DNA from: CBDATB01 sp965199745 | GTDB lineage: Bacteria; Bacteroidota; Bacteroidia; Cytophagales; Flammeovirgaceae | DNA: 64,000 bases | Reading direction: 5' to 3' | NCBI GenBank assembly: GCA_965199745.1 | Contig: CBDATB010000013.1 | Span: 558,001-622,000 of the forward strand | Shown here: in pieces, positions 15,970-24,612 of the stretch | How positions within the stretch are numbered: position 1 is the stretch's first letter | Layout of the letters: each line of letters starts with the position of its first letter | Translations under genes and position numbers: made by a program | Notes under the pieces: model-generated | Told to the model about the DNA's origin: nothing | Databases searched by the model: none | The model's input: only the letters and a program-made list of their open reading frames with translations

Positions 15970-17049
15970 TCAATACCAAATTTGGCTTTCCCTTACGTCA
16001 TATTTCAATTTAGGAAGTCTCCTTATACGCTTACCTGTCAGGTAGTTTCGACTAACTTTGTCTTTGCCTCGAAACTTTATTAAATCGCTATTGCTAATTT
16101 TTTTCGGCATTTTTCCCGTAAAATTTGCCAACAAAACACTCACAGGACTGTTTGCTTTGGACTTAGTAGTATATTTACTGGCTATTTTGGTGGTATAAGG
16201 TCGGTGAGGAGTTGTATGTTTGATAGCAAAATTAATTTTTTCTTTAGCACTATACTTACTCGGCAGAGGTCGAAAATTTCCCGAGAATTTAGCTGCTTCC
16301 GTATGTTTGTAGGGTTGATGAGCGAAAAGATATCTGACAGTGAATTGTGCAGTTTTTTTATGTGGATATTTGTTTCTTCTAACCAGTATATTCCCACTAA
16401 ATTCTGAGGCATACAAATGATTATATTTGCGATAAAGCGGTTTATATTTTCCTGTAAAACGCGTAATTTTTTGATAGAAGTTCTGCTGTATCCTCCCAGT
16501 GTATTCCCCCGTAAATTCTGAGGCATACAAATGATTGTATTTTGGATAAGAATGTTTTTGCTTTGCGGTAAGCTGAAGAGTTGGTCTATAAAGAGGTTTG
16601 GGATAATTACCGGTAAAATTTGCCACCTTTATACTGAAGCGAATTATTCTGTTGGTATGACGCTTTGCTCCGTAAATAAATGCTGCACGAGATTTTTTCA
16701 TTTGTTTACGCCTTCTTGAAAAAGATGTAGAATAATCGCCCGAAAAACTACCGACAGCACCAAAATTGATGGGTCGATTTGGTAGCTTATGGTTTGGGCG
16801 AAAGTTACCTGCTCTTTTTAAGGCTTTTTGGTTTAGCTTTTTAGTTTGTATTTTTTCCTTCGCTGTAAAATCAGCAATCTTTAAAGCAGGAAGATTATCC
16901 TTTTTAACACGATAATTTTTCAAATAATTGGGTGCTGCATAATAATACAAGTGCTTTTTTTTATTTTTCTGTGCTGTTGATTGGTACACAATGCAAAGCG
17001 TGCATACCAGCACTGAGAGTAGGATATATTTTATTGAATTTTTATTCAA
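15970..17049 (-). CDS. Secreted, highly basic protein with F-T/S-G-x-Y repeats
   Basis: A 359-residue protein with a clear signal peptide (I-L-L-S-V-L-V-C-T-L-C-I-V-Y, then S-T-A-Q at about residue 26). The mature chain is rich in Lys, Arg, Tyr, Phe and His. A short motif recurs: F-S-G-D-Y, F-T-G-N-Y, F-T-G-E-Y, F-T-G-K-Y, F-S-G-N-I, F-S-G-N-F, F-T-G-K-M, usually followed by K-P-L-Y-R or similar. K-Y-N-H-L-Y-A-S-E-F occurs twice exactly, with DNA identity, showing internal duplication. Similar x-Y-x-G-x repeat proteins with signal peptides occur in Bacteroidota without known function. Position next to two PorG-like barrels suggests an envelope or secretion-related role. Strongly predicted isoelectric point above 10. 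Confidence 0.7.
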   Translation of the reverse strand: MNKNSIKYILLSVLVCTLCIVYQSTAQKNKKKHLYYYAAPNYLKNYRVKKDNLPALKIADFTAKEKIQTKKLNQKALKRAGNFRPNHKLPNRPINFGAVGSFSGDYSTSFSRRRKQMKKSRAAFIYGAKRHTNRIIRFSIKVANFTGNYPKPLYRPTLQLTAKQKHSYPKYNHLYASEFTGEYTGRIQQNFYQKITRFTGKYKPLYRKYNHLYASEFSGNILVRRNKYPHKKTAQFTVRYLFAHQPYKHTEAAKFSGNFRPLPSKYSAKEKINFAIKHTTPHRPYTTKIASKYTTKSKANSPVSVLLANFTGKMPKKISNSDLIKFRGKDKVSRNYLTGKRIRRLPKLKYDVRESQIWY

Positions 17050-17338
17050 CAGTGTACACTTTTTATGAGATATTTATGGGTCGGGATTTTTCCTCTTTAG
17101 CAGTTTTAAGAAAATTTTCTCTGTGTAAAGGTGTTTCATCAAAAGGTATCAGGTGTATTTCTCTTGGATATGTATTTAAATATAATTATTTCATCTTTTA
17201 ATTAACAATTAACATTTTTTATATCCATCTTATATTTTGATGGTATCTTCTAAATTAAGTTTTAAAAATATGCAAATAAAAATTTTTAGCAAATCTAAAA
17301 GAAAAAACAACATCATACAAATTTACATATTTATAGCG

Positions 17339-17384
17339 TGGGTTGTAAAACCCATTCATCGCCTTAGCACGGACGGGGCTTAAA
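17339..17384. mobile_element. Possible IS200/IS605-type element end
   Basis: TGGGTT-GTAA-AACCCA (17339-17354) is a perfect six-base stem with a tetraloop, followed by CATTCATCGCC and the GC-rich ACGGACGGGGC (17369-17382). On the minus strand this reads as a GCCCCGTCCGT block, then GATGAATGGG and the hairpin, which is the kind of sequence seen at the tnpB-proximal right end of IS200/IS605 transposons. No tnpA or tnpB frame survives nearby, so it would be a relic. The match is from memory. Confidence 0.35.
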
Positions 17385-17552
17385 CGACTTAAACTTGAGT
17401 TAAGATATATTGACGTACGGATTCTGGTGATGCTTTAACTATGGATGCAACATGCTAAGAAAGCATCTGACTAAATGGTAGCTTACCATACCAATAGTAT
17501 TAATGAAAAGTGGTACGATGCAATAACCACCGTCGACTCGTGTACCCTTGCT

Positions 17553-17753
17553 TTAGCCTTTACGAACTAACCGAGAAATAGACAAACGTGTAACGTAAGA
17601 AATTAGAAAATGGTTAATATCAGGTTCAATAACTTCTATTTCAAAATCTGGATTATCGAGAGTGGATGTAAAAATAGATTTCAAATCACCCTCTGAATTG
17701 AACACCAAGGTATTTCTACGATACTTTGTAAGTTTGTAAAAATAGTTATATCT
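17553..17753 (-). pseudogene. Short orphan frame, likely a gene remnant
   Basis: The minus strand has an open frame of about 66 residues bounded by stops: R-Y-N-Y-F-Y-K-L-T-K-Y-R-R-N-T, later D-N-P-D-F-E-I-E-V-I-E-P-D-I-N and a final S-I-S-R-L-V-R-K-G. Codon usage looks coding-like, but the only starts are internal TTG or GTG codons and no ATG is present. I do not recognise the family. Probably the C-terminal tail of a lost gene. Confidence 0.3.
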
Positions 17754-17908
17754 TCACAGATACTTTGGACTACTTAAAGATGAGTCCGCGACCATGAAAC
17801 CTATAGTGTGGGTGGGGTAATCACTTGATTAAGTATTTCCTTACGTGTATTTTTAGCAAATTTTTAGCATAAATAAATAACACTAAAATTTCACTATCTC
17901 TCCGCTCT

Positions 17909-18301
17909 TTGCCTATTTTACTGCCCGCTATTGTATGGGCAGGGTTTATTCTGTTTGTACTGACCTTCAATTTTAATTTCGAAAAACCTTCCTCAGTACA
18001 TTTTGTTTTAAACGAAAAACTGGTTCATCTTACGCTCTTTTCCATTGAATCGTGGCTTCTTGCTTTTGCTTACCAAAAACAGGCTTACTTTGGAAAAGGT
18101 AAGAAGCTGCTCTGGGTCAGGTCAGTTATTGTATTGACGCTGTACGCAGGTTTAACAGAAATCATTCAAGCATATTTACCCTACCGCAGTGCAGAGTGGA
18201 GCGACTGGATGGCAGATTTTTGGGGTATTTTAGTAGGAATTGCTGTCTATGAGTATTTATTGCCTGGCTCTAAAAGGAAAGGCGGTCAAAAATATTTCTG
18301 A
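17909..18301 (+). CDS. VanZ family protein
   Basis: A 130-residue membrane protein with four predicted membrane segments. Family signatures are K-L-V-H-L-T-L-F in the first loop, G-L-T-E-I-I-Q-A-Y-L-P-Y-R in the third segment, and S-D-W-M-A-D-F-W-G-I-L-V-G near the end. VanZ in enterococci gives low-level teicoplanin resistance; the role of most homologues, including this type, is unknown. No ATG is available; TTG 17909 is the first plausible start. The last 32 bases overlap the convergent gene at 18270. Confidence 0.85.
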   Translation: MPILLPAIVWAGFILFVLTFNFNFEKPSSVHFVLNEKLVHLTLFSIESWLLAFAYQKQAYFGKGKKLLWVRSVIVLTLYAGLTEIIQAYLPYRSAEWSDWMADFWGILVGIAVYEYLLPGSKRKGGQKYF

Positions 18302-18557
18302 GGTGGTTAGCTGTATGTTGTAGTCTTGGGTGTGTATCCAATGCTTGTGTAAGCACCCGTTTGGAGTAATTATCTAAAAATTGGTTAAAAAGTACCAACA
18401 GCTTAAATGATGCCGCTTGACTTCTTATAATTCGTTCTTCCAACACAATAGTATCGAGGTTCTTGACCGCACCGTCGAACTTATGAATGAAGCTTTTTGC
18501 AGATTTATACTTCCTGAAGTGAGGGTTCACAGCTTCGTTTCTAGATATTTTTTTCAT
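18270..18557 (-). CDS. Hypothetical small basic protein
   Basis: A 95-residue protein starting at ATG 18557 (M-K-K-I-S-R-N-E-A-V); a longer frame to 18662 exists but its extra residues look non-coding. The product is helical and basic, with F-I-H-K-F-D-G-A-V-K-N-L-D and L-V-L-F-N-Q-F-L-D-N-Y. No signal peptide or membrane helix. Its 3' end overlaps the VanZ gene tail on the other strand by 32 bases. Family not recognised. Confidence 0.45.
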   Translation of the reverse strand: MKKISRNEAVNPHFRKYKSAKSFIHKFDGAVKNLDTIVLEERIIRSQAASFKLLVLFNQFLDNYSKRVLTQALDTHPRLQHTANHLRNIFDRLSF

Positions 18558-18734
18558 GGCTGTAGTAGTTAATTTAATATGAATCAGTTGACGGTTAAAA
18601 TAGTATATGAGTTCATTTTTTTGACTTATTATTAATAATGCCAAGACTTTAGCATGCTGCAATTTTACAGTATTAGAACTATTTTTTCAAAGACAATTAG
18701 GGTTTACAAAAAGACAAAAGTATTAATTAAAAAG

Positions 18735-19763
18735 CTAGTCTTTGATACGGTAGGATACTTTCAGAGGGAAGTGATCTGTAAAACTTACCTGGTGGTTTTT
18801 GTAGCTAACAGGAAAAAATTTTTTGTCGTAAAACTGGTGGTCTATTCTTAGAAAAGATAAATATGGGTGGTTGTAGGTAAAACCAAAACCTTTCCCCACG
18901 CGCTCAAAAGCATTGGCAAGCGACTGGCGCAGTTTGTTGTAGGTATAACTATAAGGTGTATCATTGAGATCTGCACACAGAATAACTGGATAAGGGCTTT
19001 TTGCGATAAAGTTGGCTAACACCTCTGTTTGTAAAGCTCTAGTCTGGAACCCTTGTTTTATCCTCTTAAACATGCCTAAGAAGGTCCATCGATTCATGTC
19101 AATACTCATAGAAGCTAGATGAGCGTTGATAATTCTGGCCGTGTCTTTATTGATTTGTATGTCTGCATAAATGGCTGTGTTATTCATTCCAGTTTGGAAA
19201 TATAAACTTCCAGTATCTAATATTTGAAAACGTGAAAAAATGGCAACACCAAATTCCTGCCCTGCTACACTACTAAATGTGCAGTGTGTAAAGCTTTGAT
19301 ATTTGCCTTTTTGCTCCAGTTTTTTGGCAATATATAAATCATCGGAGTAAGTTTCTTGGTAATACTCTTGAAGACATTTTATGTCCGAATCATCTCGCTG
19401 AATCCACGAGATAGTTTGCTGAGTCGGTGTCCTATCTCTTGTATCCCAGTAATGATAAATATTAAAAACCCTTACATTATAGCTAAGTACGCTCAAATCA
19501 CTATCGCTCCTATCGTAAGCAGAGGTACTAAAATTGAAAGTAGCTTTAATAAACGGTAAACCCAGTAATAATAAGAGAAATGACAAAAATACATACAGCT
19601 TTCTTTTTAATAACCAAAAGCCCAGAAATACTACGTGAAGTGCTAACATGGCAGGAATAAGCAGCGCAGCAAATCCTGCTATCCAAATTTGCGCAGGTGA
19701 GATGATGACGGCTAGATACACTGGTACACTAATAAAGCAAACAATTTTATTGAGCCTTAACAT
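18735..19763 (-). CDS. Endonuclease/exonuclease/phosphatase family protein, membrane-anchored
   Basis: A 342-residue protein. Two or three hydrophobic segments fill residues 8-70, then an EEP domain: S-Y-N-V-R (metal-site Asn), C-L-Q-E-Y-Y (metal-site Glu), N-A-H-L-A-S, A-D-L-N-D-T-P (catalytic Asp/Asn) and F-T-D-H-F-P-L (final Asp-His pair). All catalytic positions are present. The enzyme would face the periplasm or cytoplasm from the inner membrane and hydrolyse a phosphodiester or phosphomonoester; the substrate is unknown. This membrane-anchored form is common in Bacteroidota. Confidence 0.88.
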   Translation of the reverse strand: MLRLNKIVCFISVPVYLAVIISPAQIWIAGFAALLIPAMLALHVVFLGFWLLKRKLYVFLSFLLLLLGLPFIKATFNFSTSAYDRSDSDLSVLSYNVRVFNIYHYWDTRDRTPTQQTISWIQRDDSDIKCLQEYYQETYSDDLYIAKKLEQKGKYQSFTHCTFSSVAGQEFGVAIFSRFQILDTGSLYFQTGMNNTAIYADIQINKDTARIINAHLASMSIDMNRWTFLGMFKRIKQGFQTRALQTEVLANFIAKSPYPVILCADLNDTPYSYTYNKLRQSLANAFERVGKGFGFTYNHPYLSFLRIDHQFYDKKFFPVSYKNHQVSFTDHFPLKVSYRIKD

Positions 19764-19940
19764 GAAAGATTATTTTTCAGATGCAACTACAAAGGATACT
19801 TTGATTTTTTTGATTGAAAACGGAAATCTATCCGAAGGAAACTTGAAAGCCTCTAGCAACAATTTGTGGCATGATAGAGTCTTTTACAAAATACACAAAA
19901 ATTTTAACAGCCTCACACGCACAAAAAAATCGCGTGAATA

Positions 19941-20888
19941 TCAGTTTGTATCTGCCAAGAATTTATTGAACTCTTCGATGTTTTTTGTGTCAATAGCAAA
20001 GCCAAGTGTACGCATTATAGTCAACTCTGTTTTAGTCAGTACAGGTATTTCTCCGGGATTAAAAACGCTACTCAGTAAGCTTTGTCCCCAAGGAACTCCG
20101 TCATTATTTTTAGGATTATCGTCCTCTGTATTATGCTGAGTATCATCGAGCGGGATAAATTTTGCATCTGGAACATTAAATTCTACACAGAAAATATTTA
20201 GTGCTTCTTCTCCAATGAAGTGCCCTTCTTCATTCAACAATTCATGTGCCGGGATCGGGGGCGAAACAAAGTTGTTCCCAACCACATCAAACAAAATGGA
20301 ATAGCCCATACCATGAAAAATTTCGTGCATGATACTAGCCAAACGCAAACGCTTCTCTGGTTTTATTGATAAAATACTGGGGTGAATTGAAACACCTGCA
20401 GCCTGTGCAAAAGTATTGACACCTGATTCTAAAGTGGGAACTACCTCTCTACGAGATCCGCTAACGCCCGCTTCAAAACCAATAGTTAATGGGTCAAAAT
20501 TAACCTTTATCAAAAATTCTTTTGTTAATTCTTTTCGTGTGGGAATAAATCTTCTACCCGGGATAATTTTTTCTAAATAAGAAATAACTAATTCGAATTC
20601 TTCTTCAATGGTCTTGGCTGTTTGATCAGTCACATTAGTATCATTGATTTGTAAAACATATTCCAATTTCTGTTCTACTTTGTCAGTAATTTCTTGTCCC
20701 TCTTGTTCATCCTGTTCTTCTTCTTGCTCCTCTTCTTCTGGTTCATTGACATTAGAACTATCTTTACAAGATAAAGTGCCGAGCAATGGGATCCCAACTC
20801 CCGCTAAAGCTACTTTCTTCATAAAATCCGACCGAGAAATGAGTTCGGTTGCAGGACAAGCCGATATTTTTTTTTGTTCTAAAGCCAT
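19941..20888 (-). CDS. Putative zinc metallopeptidase lipoprotein
   Basis: A 315-residue protein. The N-terminus S-R-S-D-F-M-K-K followed by a short hydrophobic stretch and L-G-T-L-S-C (Cys41) looks like a lipoprotein signal. It is followed by a Glu/Gln-rich linker of about 20 residues (E-E-E-E-Q-E-E-E-Q). The later motif H-E-I-F-H-G-M-G-Y fits HExxHxxG/Y zinc peptidases of metzincin or leishmanolysin type; the third zinc ligand is uncertain. Expected to sit on the cell surface or outer membrane and act on an extracellular substrate. The acidic linker is typical of surface-exposed lipoproteins in this phylum. Confidence 0.65.
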   Translation of the reverse strand: MALEQKKISACPATELISRSDFMKKVALAGVGIPLLGTLSCKDSSNVNEPEEEEQEEEQDEQEGQEITDKVEQKLEYVLQINDTNVTDQTAKTIEEEFELVISYLEKIIPGRRFIPTRKELTKEFLIKVNFDPLTIGFEAGVSGSRREVVPTLESGVNTFAQAAGVSIHPSILSIKPEKRLRLASIMHEIFHGMGYSILFDVVGNNFVSPPIPAHELLNEEGHFIGEEALNIFCVEFNVPDAKFIPLDDTQHNTEDDNPKNNDGVPWGQSLLSSVFNPGEIPVLTKTELTIMRTLGFAIDTKNIEEFNKFLADTN

Positions 20889-20991
20889 TTTAAATAATTT
20901 TTAAGGTGAAAAGAAACGAAGCGAGAATACTAATATAATTTTTTTTGCAAAAAAATATGGATCAAAAACCCTCTTTTGCGATCTACATAAT

Positions 20992-21408
20992 TTATTGATC
21001 ATGTTTTTCTAGGCTAATAATAATATCAAATTCCTCTTTTTTAACAGGCATGACTGAAAGTCGAGCATTTTTGACTAAATATAAGCCATTCAACGCATTT
21101 TGTGTTTTAATAGTTTTTAGTGAAACCATATTTTTTAGCTTACGAATAGGTACTAAATCTACTACTACCCAACGGTCGTCATTTGTAGTGGGGTCAGGGT
21201 AATATTCTCTGACTACCTCTGCTAAGCCAATAATAGACCTATCGCTCCCACTGTGGTAAAACAAAACTTGATCTCGCAATTTCATATTTTTCATAAAATT
21301 GCGTGCCTGATAATTTCTGACGCCATCCCAGTGGTCTCTGCCCAACGCAACAAAATCATCCCAATCATAAGTTTCTGGGTCAGATTTCACTAACCAATAG
21401 TTTTTCAT
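20992..21408 (-). CDS. EVE domain-containing protein
   Basis: A 138-residue single-domain protein beginning N-Y-W-L-V-K-S-D-P-E-T-Y-D-W, with W-D-G-V-R-N-Y-Q-A-R-N and V-L-F-Y-H-S-G, all hallmarks of EVE domains (PUA-like fold, thymocyte nuclear protein 1 group). EVE domains bind modified bases in DNA or RNA, such as 5-methylcytosine derivatives, through an aromatic cage. In bacteria it is often monocistronic. It is notable here only because modification enzymes are abundant later in the window, although no direct link is shown. Confidence 0.93.
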   Translation of the reverse strand: MKNYWLVKSDPETYDWDDFVALGRDHWDGVRNYQARNFMKNMKLRDQVLFYHSGSDRSIIGLAEVVREYYPDPTTNDDRWVVVDLVPIRKLKNMVSLKTIKTQNALNGLYLVKNARLSVMPVKKEEFDIIISLEKHDQ

Positions 21409-21615
21409 GAATTACTTATTTTTAAATAAACACATTAATAGCAATCTGTGCAAATATTTTTGATTATCGTAAGCGTTATTGCAATGGAAAAAGCACAAGA
21501 GATTTTTTTGCCAAAAAAACCTAAAAAAACAGCTTAAAGAAATATCGGGAATTTCTAGTTTATAATCAGCCTAACGCAAACCACAATCTTGAATGCACAA
21601 CTTGAGTTCTTAAAA

Positions 21616-23154
21616 CTAATCCGACCAATTATCTCTATCCAAATTCCGATACTGGATAGCTTCTGCAATATGTGCTGGCTTTATATCTTGGTTGCCTACC
21701 AAGTCGGCAATAGTTCTAGAAACTTTTAAAATTCTATCGTAAGCACGGGCAGAGAGGCGTAGTTTTTCCATAGCGGTTTTTAGCAATGATTTTCCCACCG
21801 TGTCAATATAGCAAGTTTCTTTGAGCATTTGCGTATCGATCATGGCATTACAGTGAACTTGCTCGTATGCACGATAGCGTTCCGATTGTATTTCACGGGC
21901 AGCTATTACTCGTTTACGGATGCTGGCACTGCACTCTGCCTGTTGTTCGGCAGTCATTTCATCAAAAGAAACGGGGGTTACTTCTACATGCAAATCAATT
22001 CTATCGAGCAGCGGTCCGCTTACTTTATTGAGGTATCTTCTGACGGCTCCGGGCGGGCATAGGCATTCTTTGTCTGGATGGTTGTGGTAGCCACATGGGC
22101 AGGGGTTCATGCTGGCAATAAGCATAAAATTTGCCGGAAAATCTACCGATACACGCGCCCTTGAAATAGTTACTTGCCTTTCTTCTAAAGGTTGGCGCAT
22201 TACTTCTAGCACGGTCCTTTTAAATTCTGGTAATTCATCGAGAAACAACACACCATTGTGTGCTAATGAAATCTCGCCGGGTTGCGGATTACCTCCCCCT
22301 CCCACCAAAGCTACATCACTAATGGTGTGGTGAGGTGCACGGAAAGATCTTCTGGAAATTAAGGCACCTTTGCCTGCCAGTTTTCCGGCAACGGAATGGA
22401 TTTTAGTTGTTTCTAAAGCCTCTTGTAGAGAAAGCGGAGGTAAAATAGAAGGTAACCTTTTAGCTAACATAGTTTTACCTGCTCCAGGTGGCCCTACCAT
22501 CAGGACATTATGCCCGCCGGCAGCAGAGATTTCCAAGGCACGTTTGATGTTCTCCTGCCCTTGCACAGCAGAGAAGTCTGCGTCATAATCATCTTTACTA
22601 TGATAAAATAAAGATCTTGTATCAGCCTTCAGAGGATCTATTATGCTGTTACCTTCTAGGTGTGCTATAGCTTCTGGTAGGCTTTTTACCGCAATAACAT
22701 CCAAATTGCTAACAATAGCGGCTTCGGCAGCATTTTCTTCTGGCAATATAAAATATTTAAAAGCTTGTTTACGCGCTTCGATGGCGATAGGCAGCACGCC
22801 CTTTATAGGTCGCAACATTCCATCGAGTGAGAGTTCGCCCATAATCATATATTCATGCAATTCAGTGATAGCTAACTGTTGCGAGGCATGCAAAATACCC
22901 AGTGCAATAGGTAAATCGTAGGCAGAGCCTTCTTTGCGAATATCAGCAGGTGCTAAGTTGACCACTACCTTTTTGCGCGGCATGTAATAACCGCAATGTT
23001 TAATTGCTGATTCAACGCGCTGCTGACTTTCTTTAACGGCATTGTCGGGAAGACCCACCATAAAAAATTTTGTTCCATTAATAACATTAATTTCTATTGT
23101 GACCACAGAAGCATCTATTCCATAAACGGCACTACCGAAGGTTTTAGCTATCAT
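21616..23154 (-). CDS. comM: YifB/ComM family Mg-chelatase-like AAA ATPase
   Basis: A 512-residue protein. The N-terminal ChlI/Lon-like domain (K-T-F-G-S-A-V-Y-G-I-D-A, residues 1-180) is followed by the AAA+ module: Walker A G-P-P-G-A-G-K-T, Walker B L-F-L-D-E-L-P-E-F, and the arginine-rich sensor region. Two Cys-containing motifs (N-P-C-P-C-G-Y and C-L-C-P-P-G) are typical of the family. ComM is a hexameric helicase that promotes branch migration during natural transformation in Vibrio and Haemophilus; the same role is plausible here. No competence operon lies next to it. Confidence 0.93.
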   Translation of the reverse strand: MIAKTFGSAVYGIDASVVTIEINVINGTKFFMVGLPDNAVKESQQRVESAIKHCGYYMPRKKVVVNLAPADIRKEGSAYDLPIALGILHASQQLAITELHEYMIMGELSLDGMLRPIKGVLPIAIEARKQAFKYFILPEENAAEAAIVSNLDVIAVKSLPEAIAHLEGNSIIDPLKADTRSLFYHSKDDYDADFSAVQGQENIKRALEISAAGGHNVLMVGPPGAGKTMLAKRLPSILPPLSLQEALETTKIHSVAGKLAGKGALISRRSFRAPHHTISDVALVGGGGNPQPGEISLAHNGVLFLDELPEFKRTVLEVMRQPLEERQVTISRARVSVDFPANFMLIASMNPCPCGYHNHPDKECLCPPGAVRRYLNKVSGPLLDRIDLHVEVTPVSFDEMTAEQQAECSASIRKRVIAAREIQSERYRAYEQVHCNAMIDTQMLKETCYIDTVGKSLLKTAMEKLRLSARAYDRILKVSRTIADLVGNQDIKPAHIAEAIQYRNLDRDNWSD

Positions 23155-23211
23155 AATACTTACATTTTTTAGTTTTTTGTGGAAAAAAATAAGCCCGAAA
23201 ATAATTCCTTG

Positions 23212-24528
23212 TTACATCCTTTTAATGTTAGCTCCCAAAGCATTTAATCGTTTATCTATGAACTGATAGCCTCTGTCTATTTGCTCAGCATTATATATGC
23301 GGCTAGTACCCTGAGCGGATAGGGCTGCAATTAACAAAGCGACTCCTGCCCGAATATCAGGAGAGTTCATAGAAATTGCCCGAAGTGGCACTTTTTTGTC
23401 TAAACCTATTACATTGGCACGATGCGGGTCACACAGAATGATCTGGGCACCCATATCGATGAGTTTATCTACAAAAAACAGCCGACTCTCAAACATCTTT
23501 TGATGTATTAAAATTGTCCCTCTAGCTTGTGTGGCTACTACCAGCACAATGCTGATCAAGTCGGGAGTAAACAAAGGCCAAGGTCCGTCGGCAATAGTTA
23601 AGACAGAACCGTCGATAAAGCGCTCAATCTGGTAATGATCTTGTGCTGGAATTAGTACATCATTTCCCTGTCGAACAATATGGATACCCAGCTGTTCAAA
23701 TGTTTGTGGAATGAGGCCGACTTCTTGAATTTGTACGTTTTTTATCGTAATTTCCGAAGAAGTCATTGCTGCCAGCCCAATAAAACTGCCAATTTCTATC
23801 ATATCAGGCAATAAGGTATGGGTTGTACCGCCTAGCTGTGTAACTCCTTGTATGGTCAGCAGATTAGACCCTGCACCGCTGATCTTTGCTCCCATGCTGT
23901 TGAGCATACGGCATAGCTGCTGGACGTAGGGTTCGCAGGCAGCATTGTAAATAGTTGTTTGACCTTTTGCCATAACGCTGCTCATAATAATATTTGCGGT
24001 GCCTGTCACGGAAGGCTCATCCAGCAGTATATAAGCACCTTTCAAGCCAGTAGTATGGAATGTATAAAAGTTGTCTTCTACGTTGAACCTACAAGTCGCT
24101 CCTAGTTTTTCAATGCCTAAAAAATGGGTGTCTAGCCTTCTCCTACCAATTTTATCGCCTCCTGGATGGGGCATTTTAGCTTTGCCAAAGCGAGAGAGCA
24201 AAGGGCCGATAATCATAATTGAGCCTCGCAAAGCACTCGCCATTTGTCGAAAGTCGTCGGTCTCAAAAAAAGACAGATTTATATCTTTGGCGATAAATTT
24301 GTATGTGTGTCGGTCAATTTTTTTAGTGTCAACACCTATGGCTGTTAATATGTCTATCAATTTATTAACATCTCTAATGTCGGGCATATTATAAATAGTT
24401 ACCTGCTCTTGTGTAAGCAATACTGCACACAATATTTGTAAGGCCTCATTTTTGGCACCCTGCGGTACAATATTTCCTCGCAGAGATTTTCCTCCTTCTA
24501 TTTCAAGTACAAGGTTCTCCAAGTGCAT
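23212..24528 (-). CDS. murA: UDP-N-acetylglucosamine 1-carboxyvinyltransferase
   Basis: A 438-residue enolpyruvyl transferase catalysing the first committed step of peptidoglycan synthesis (PEP onto UDP-GlcNAc). Substrate-binding K26-N27 is in Q-G-A-K-N-E-A, and the catalytic loop reads P-G-G-D125-K-I-G-R-R-R-L-D. In E. coli this loop position is Cys115, the residue alkylated by fosfomycin; here it is Asp, the natural resistance substitution known from Mycobacterium, Chlamydia and Borrelia. The C-terminal part (R-A-G-V-A-L-L-I-A-A-L) is complete. The gene lies 57 bp upstream of comM in the same direction and may be co-transcribed. Confidence 0.97.
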   Translation of the reverse strand: MHLENLVLEIEGGKSLRGNIVPQGAKNEALQILCAVLLTQEQVTIYNMPDIRDVNKLIDILTAIGVDTKKIDRHTYKFIAKDINLSFFETDDFRQMASALRGSIMIIGPLLSRFGKAKMPHPGGDKIGRRRLDTHFLGIEKLGATCRFNVEDNFYTFHTTGLKGAYILLDEPSVTGTANIIMSSVMAKGQTTIYNAACEPYVQQLCRMLNSMGAKISGAGSNLLTIQGVTQLGGTTHTLLPDMIEIGSFIGLAAMTSSEITIKNVQIQEVGLIPQTFEQLGIHIVRQGNDVLIPAQDHYQIERFIDGSVLTIADGPWPLFTPDLISIVLVVATQARGTILIHQKMFESRLFFVDKLIDMGAQIILCDPHRANVIGLDKKVPLRAISMNSPDIRAGVALLIAALSAQGTSRIYNAEQIDRGYQFIDKRLNALGANIKRM

Positions 24529-24612
24529 TTGTCAGATTATTTTTTTGCCGTTTTTTAAGAATACAAGTTTAATAAAGAAAGTATCTAAAACCCTTGTCTT
24601 TAGCTAGGTAGT

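Larger units (their letters stand above)
17050..17908. other. 859-base gap with vestigial sequence
   Basis: No complete gene. It contains a hairpin block at 17339-17384 resembling the end of an IS200/IS605 element and a minus-strand frame at 17553-17753 (both listed). The rest, including 17400-17550, is not coding and is of more balanced composition than the AT-rich edges, which suggests old mobile-element DNA. Confidence 0.5.

Noticed and set aside
17540..17570. tmRNA-like tag sequence (GCTTTAGCC with a nearby TAA)
   Set aside because: No paired acceptor ends, no TTCGAC or CCA-end near it, and the minus strand has a better explanation as a gene remnant.
17777..17800. Hammerhead ribozyme-like core (GATGAGTCCGCGA followed by GAAAC)
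   Set aside because: The conserved CTGATGA is not complete (AAGATGA), and the stem II strands (GTCC and CCAT) do not pair, so the catalytic core does not form.
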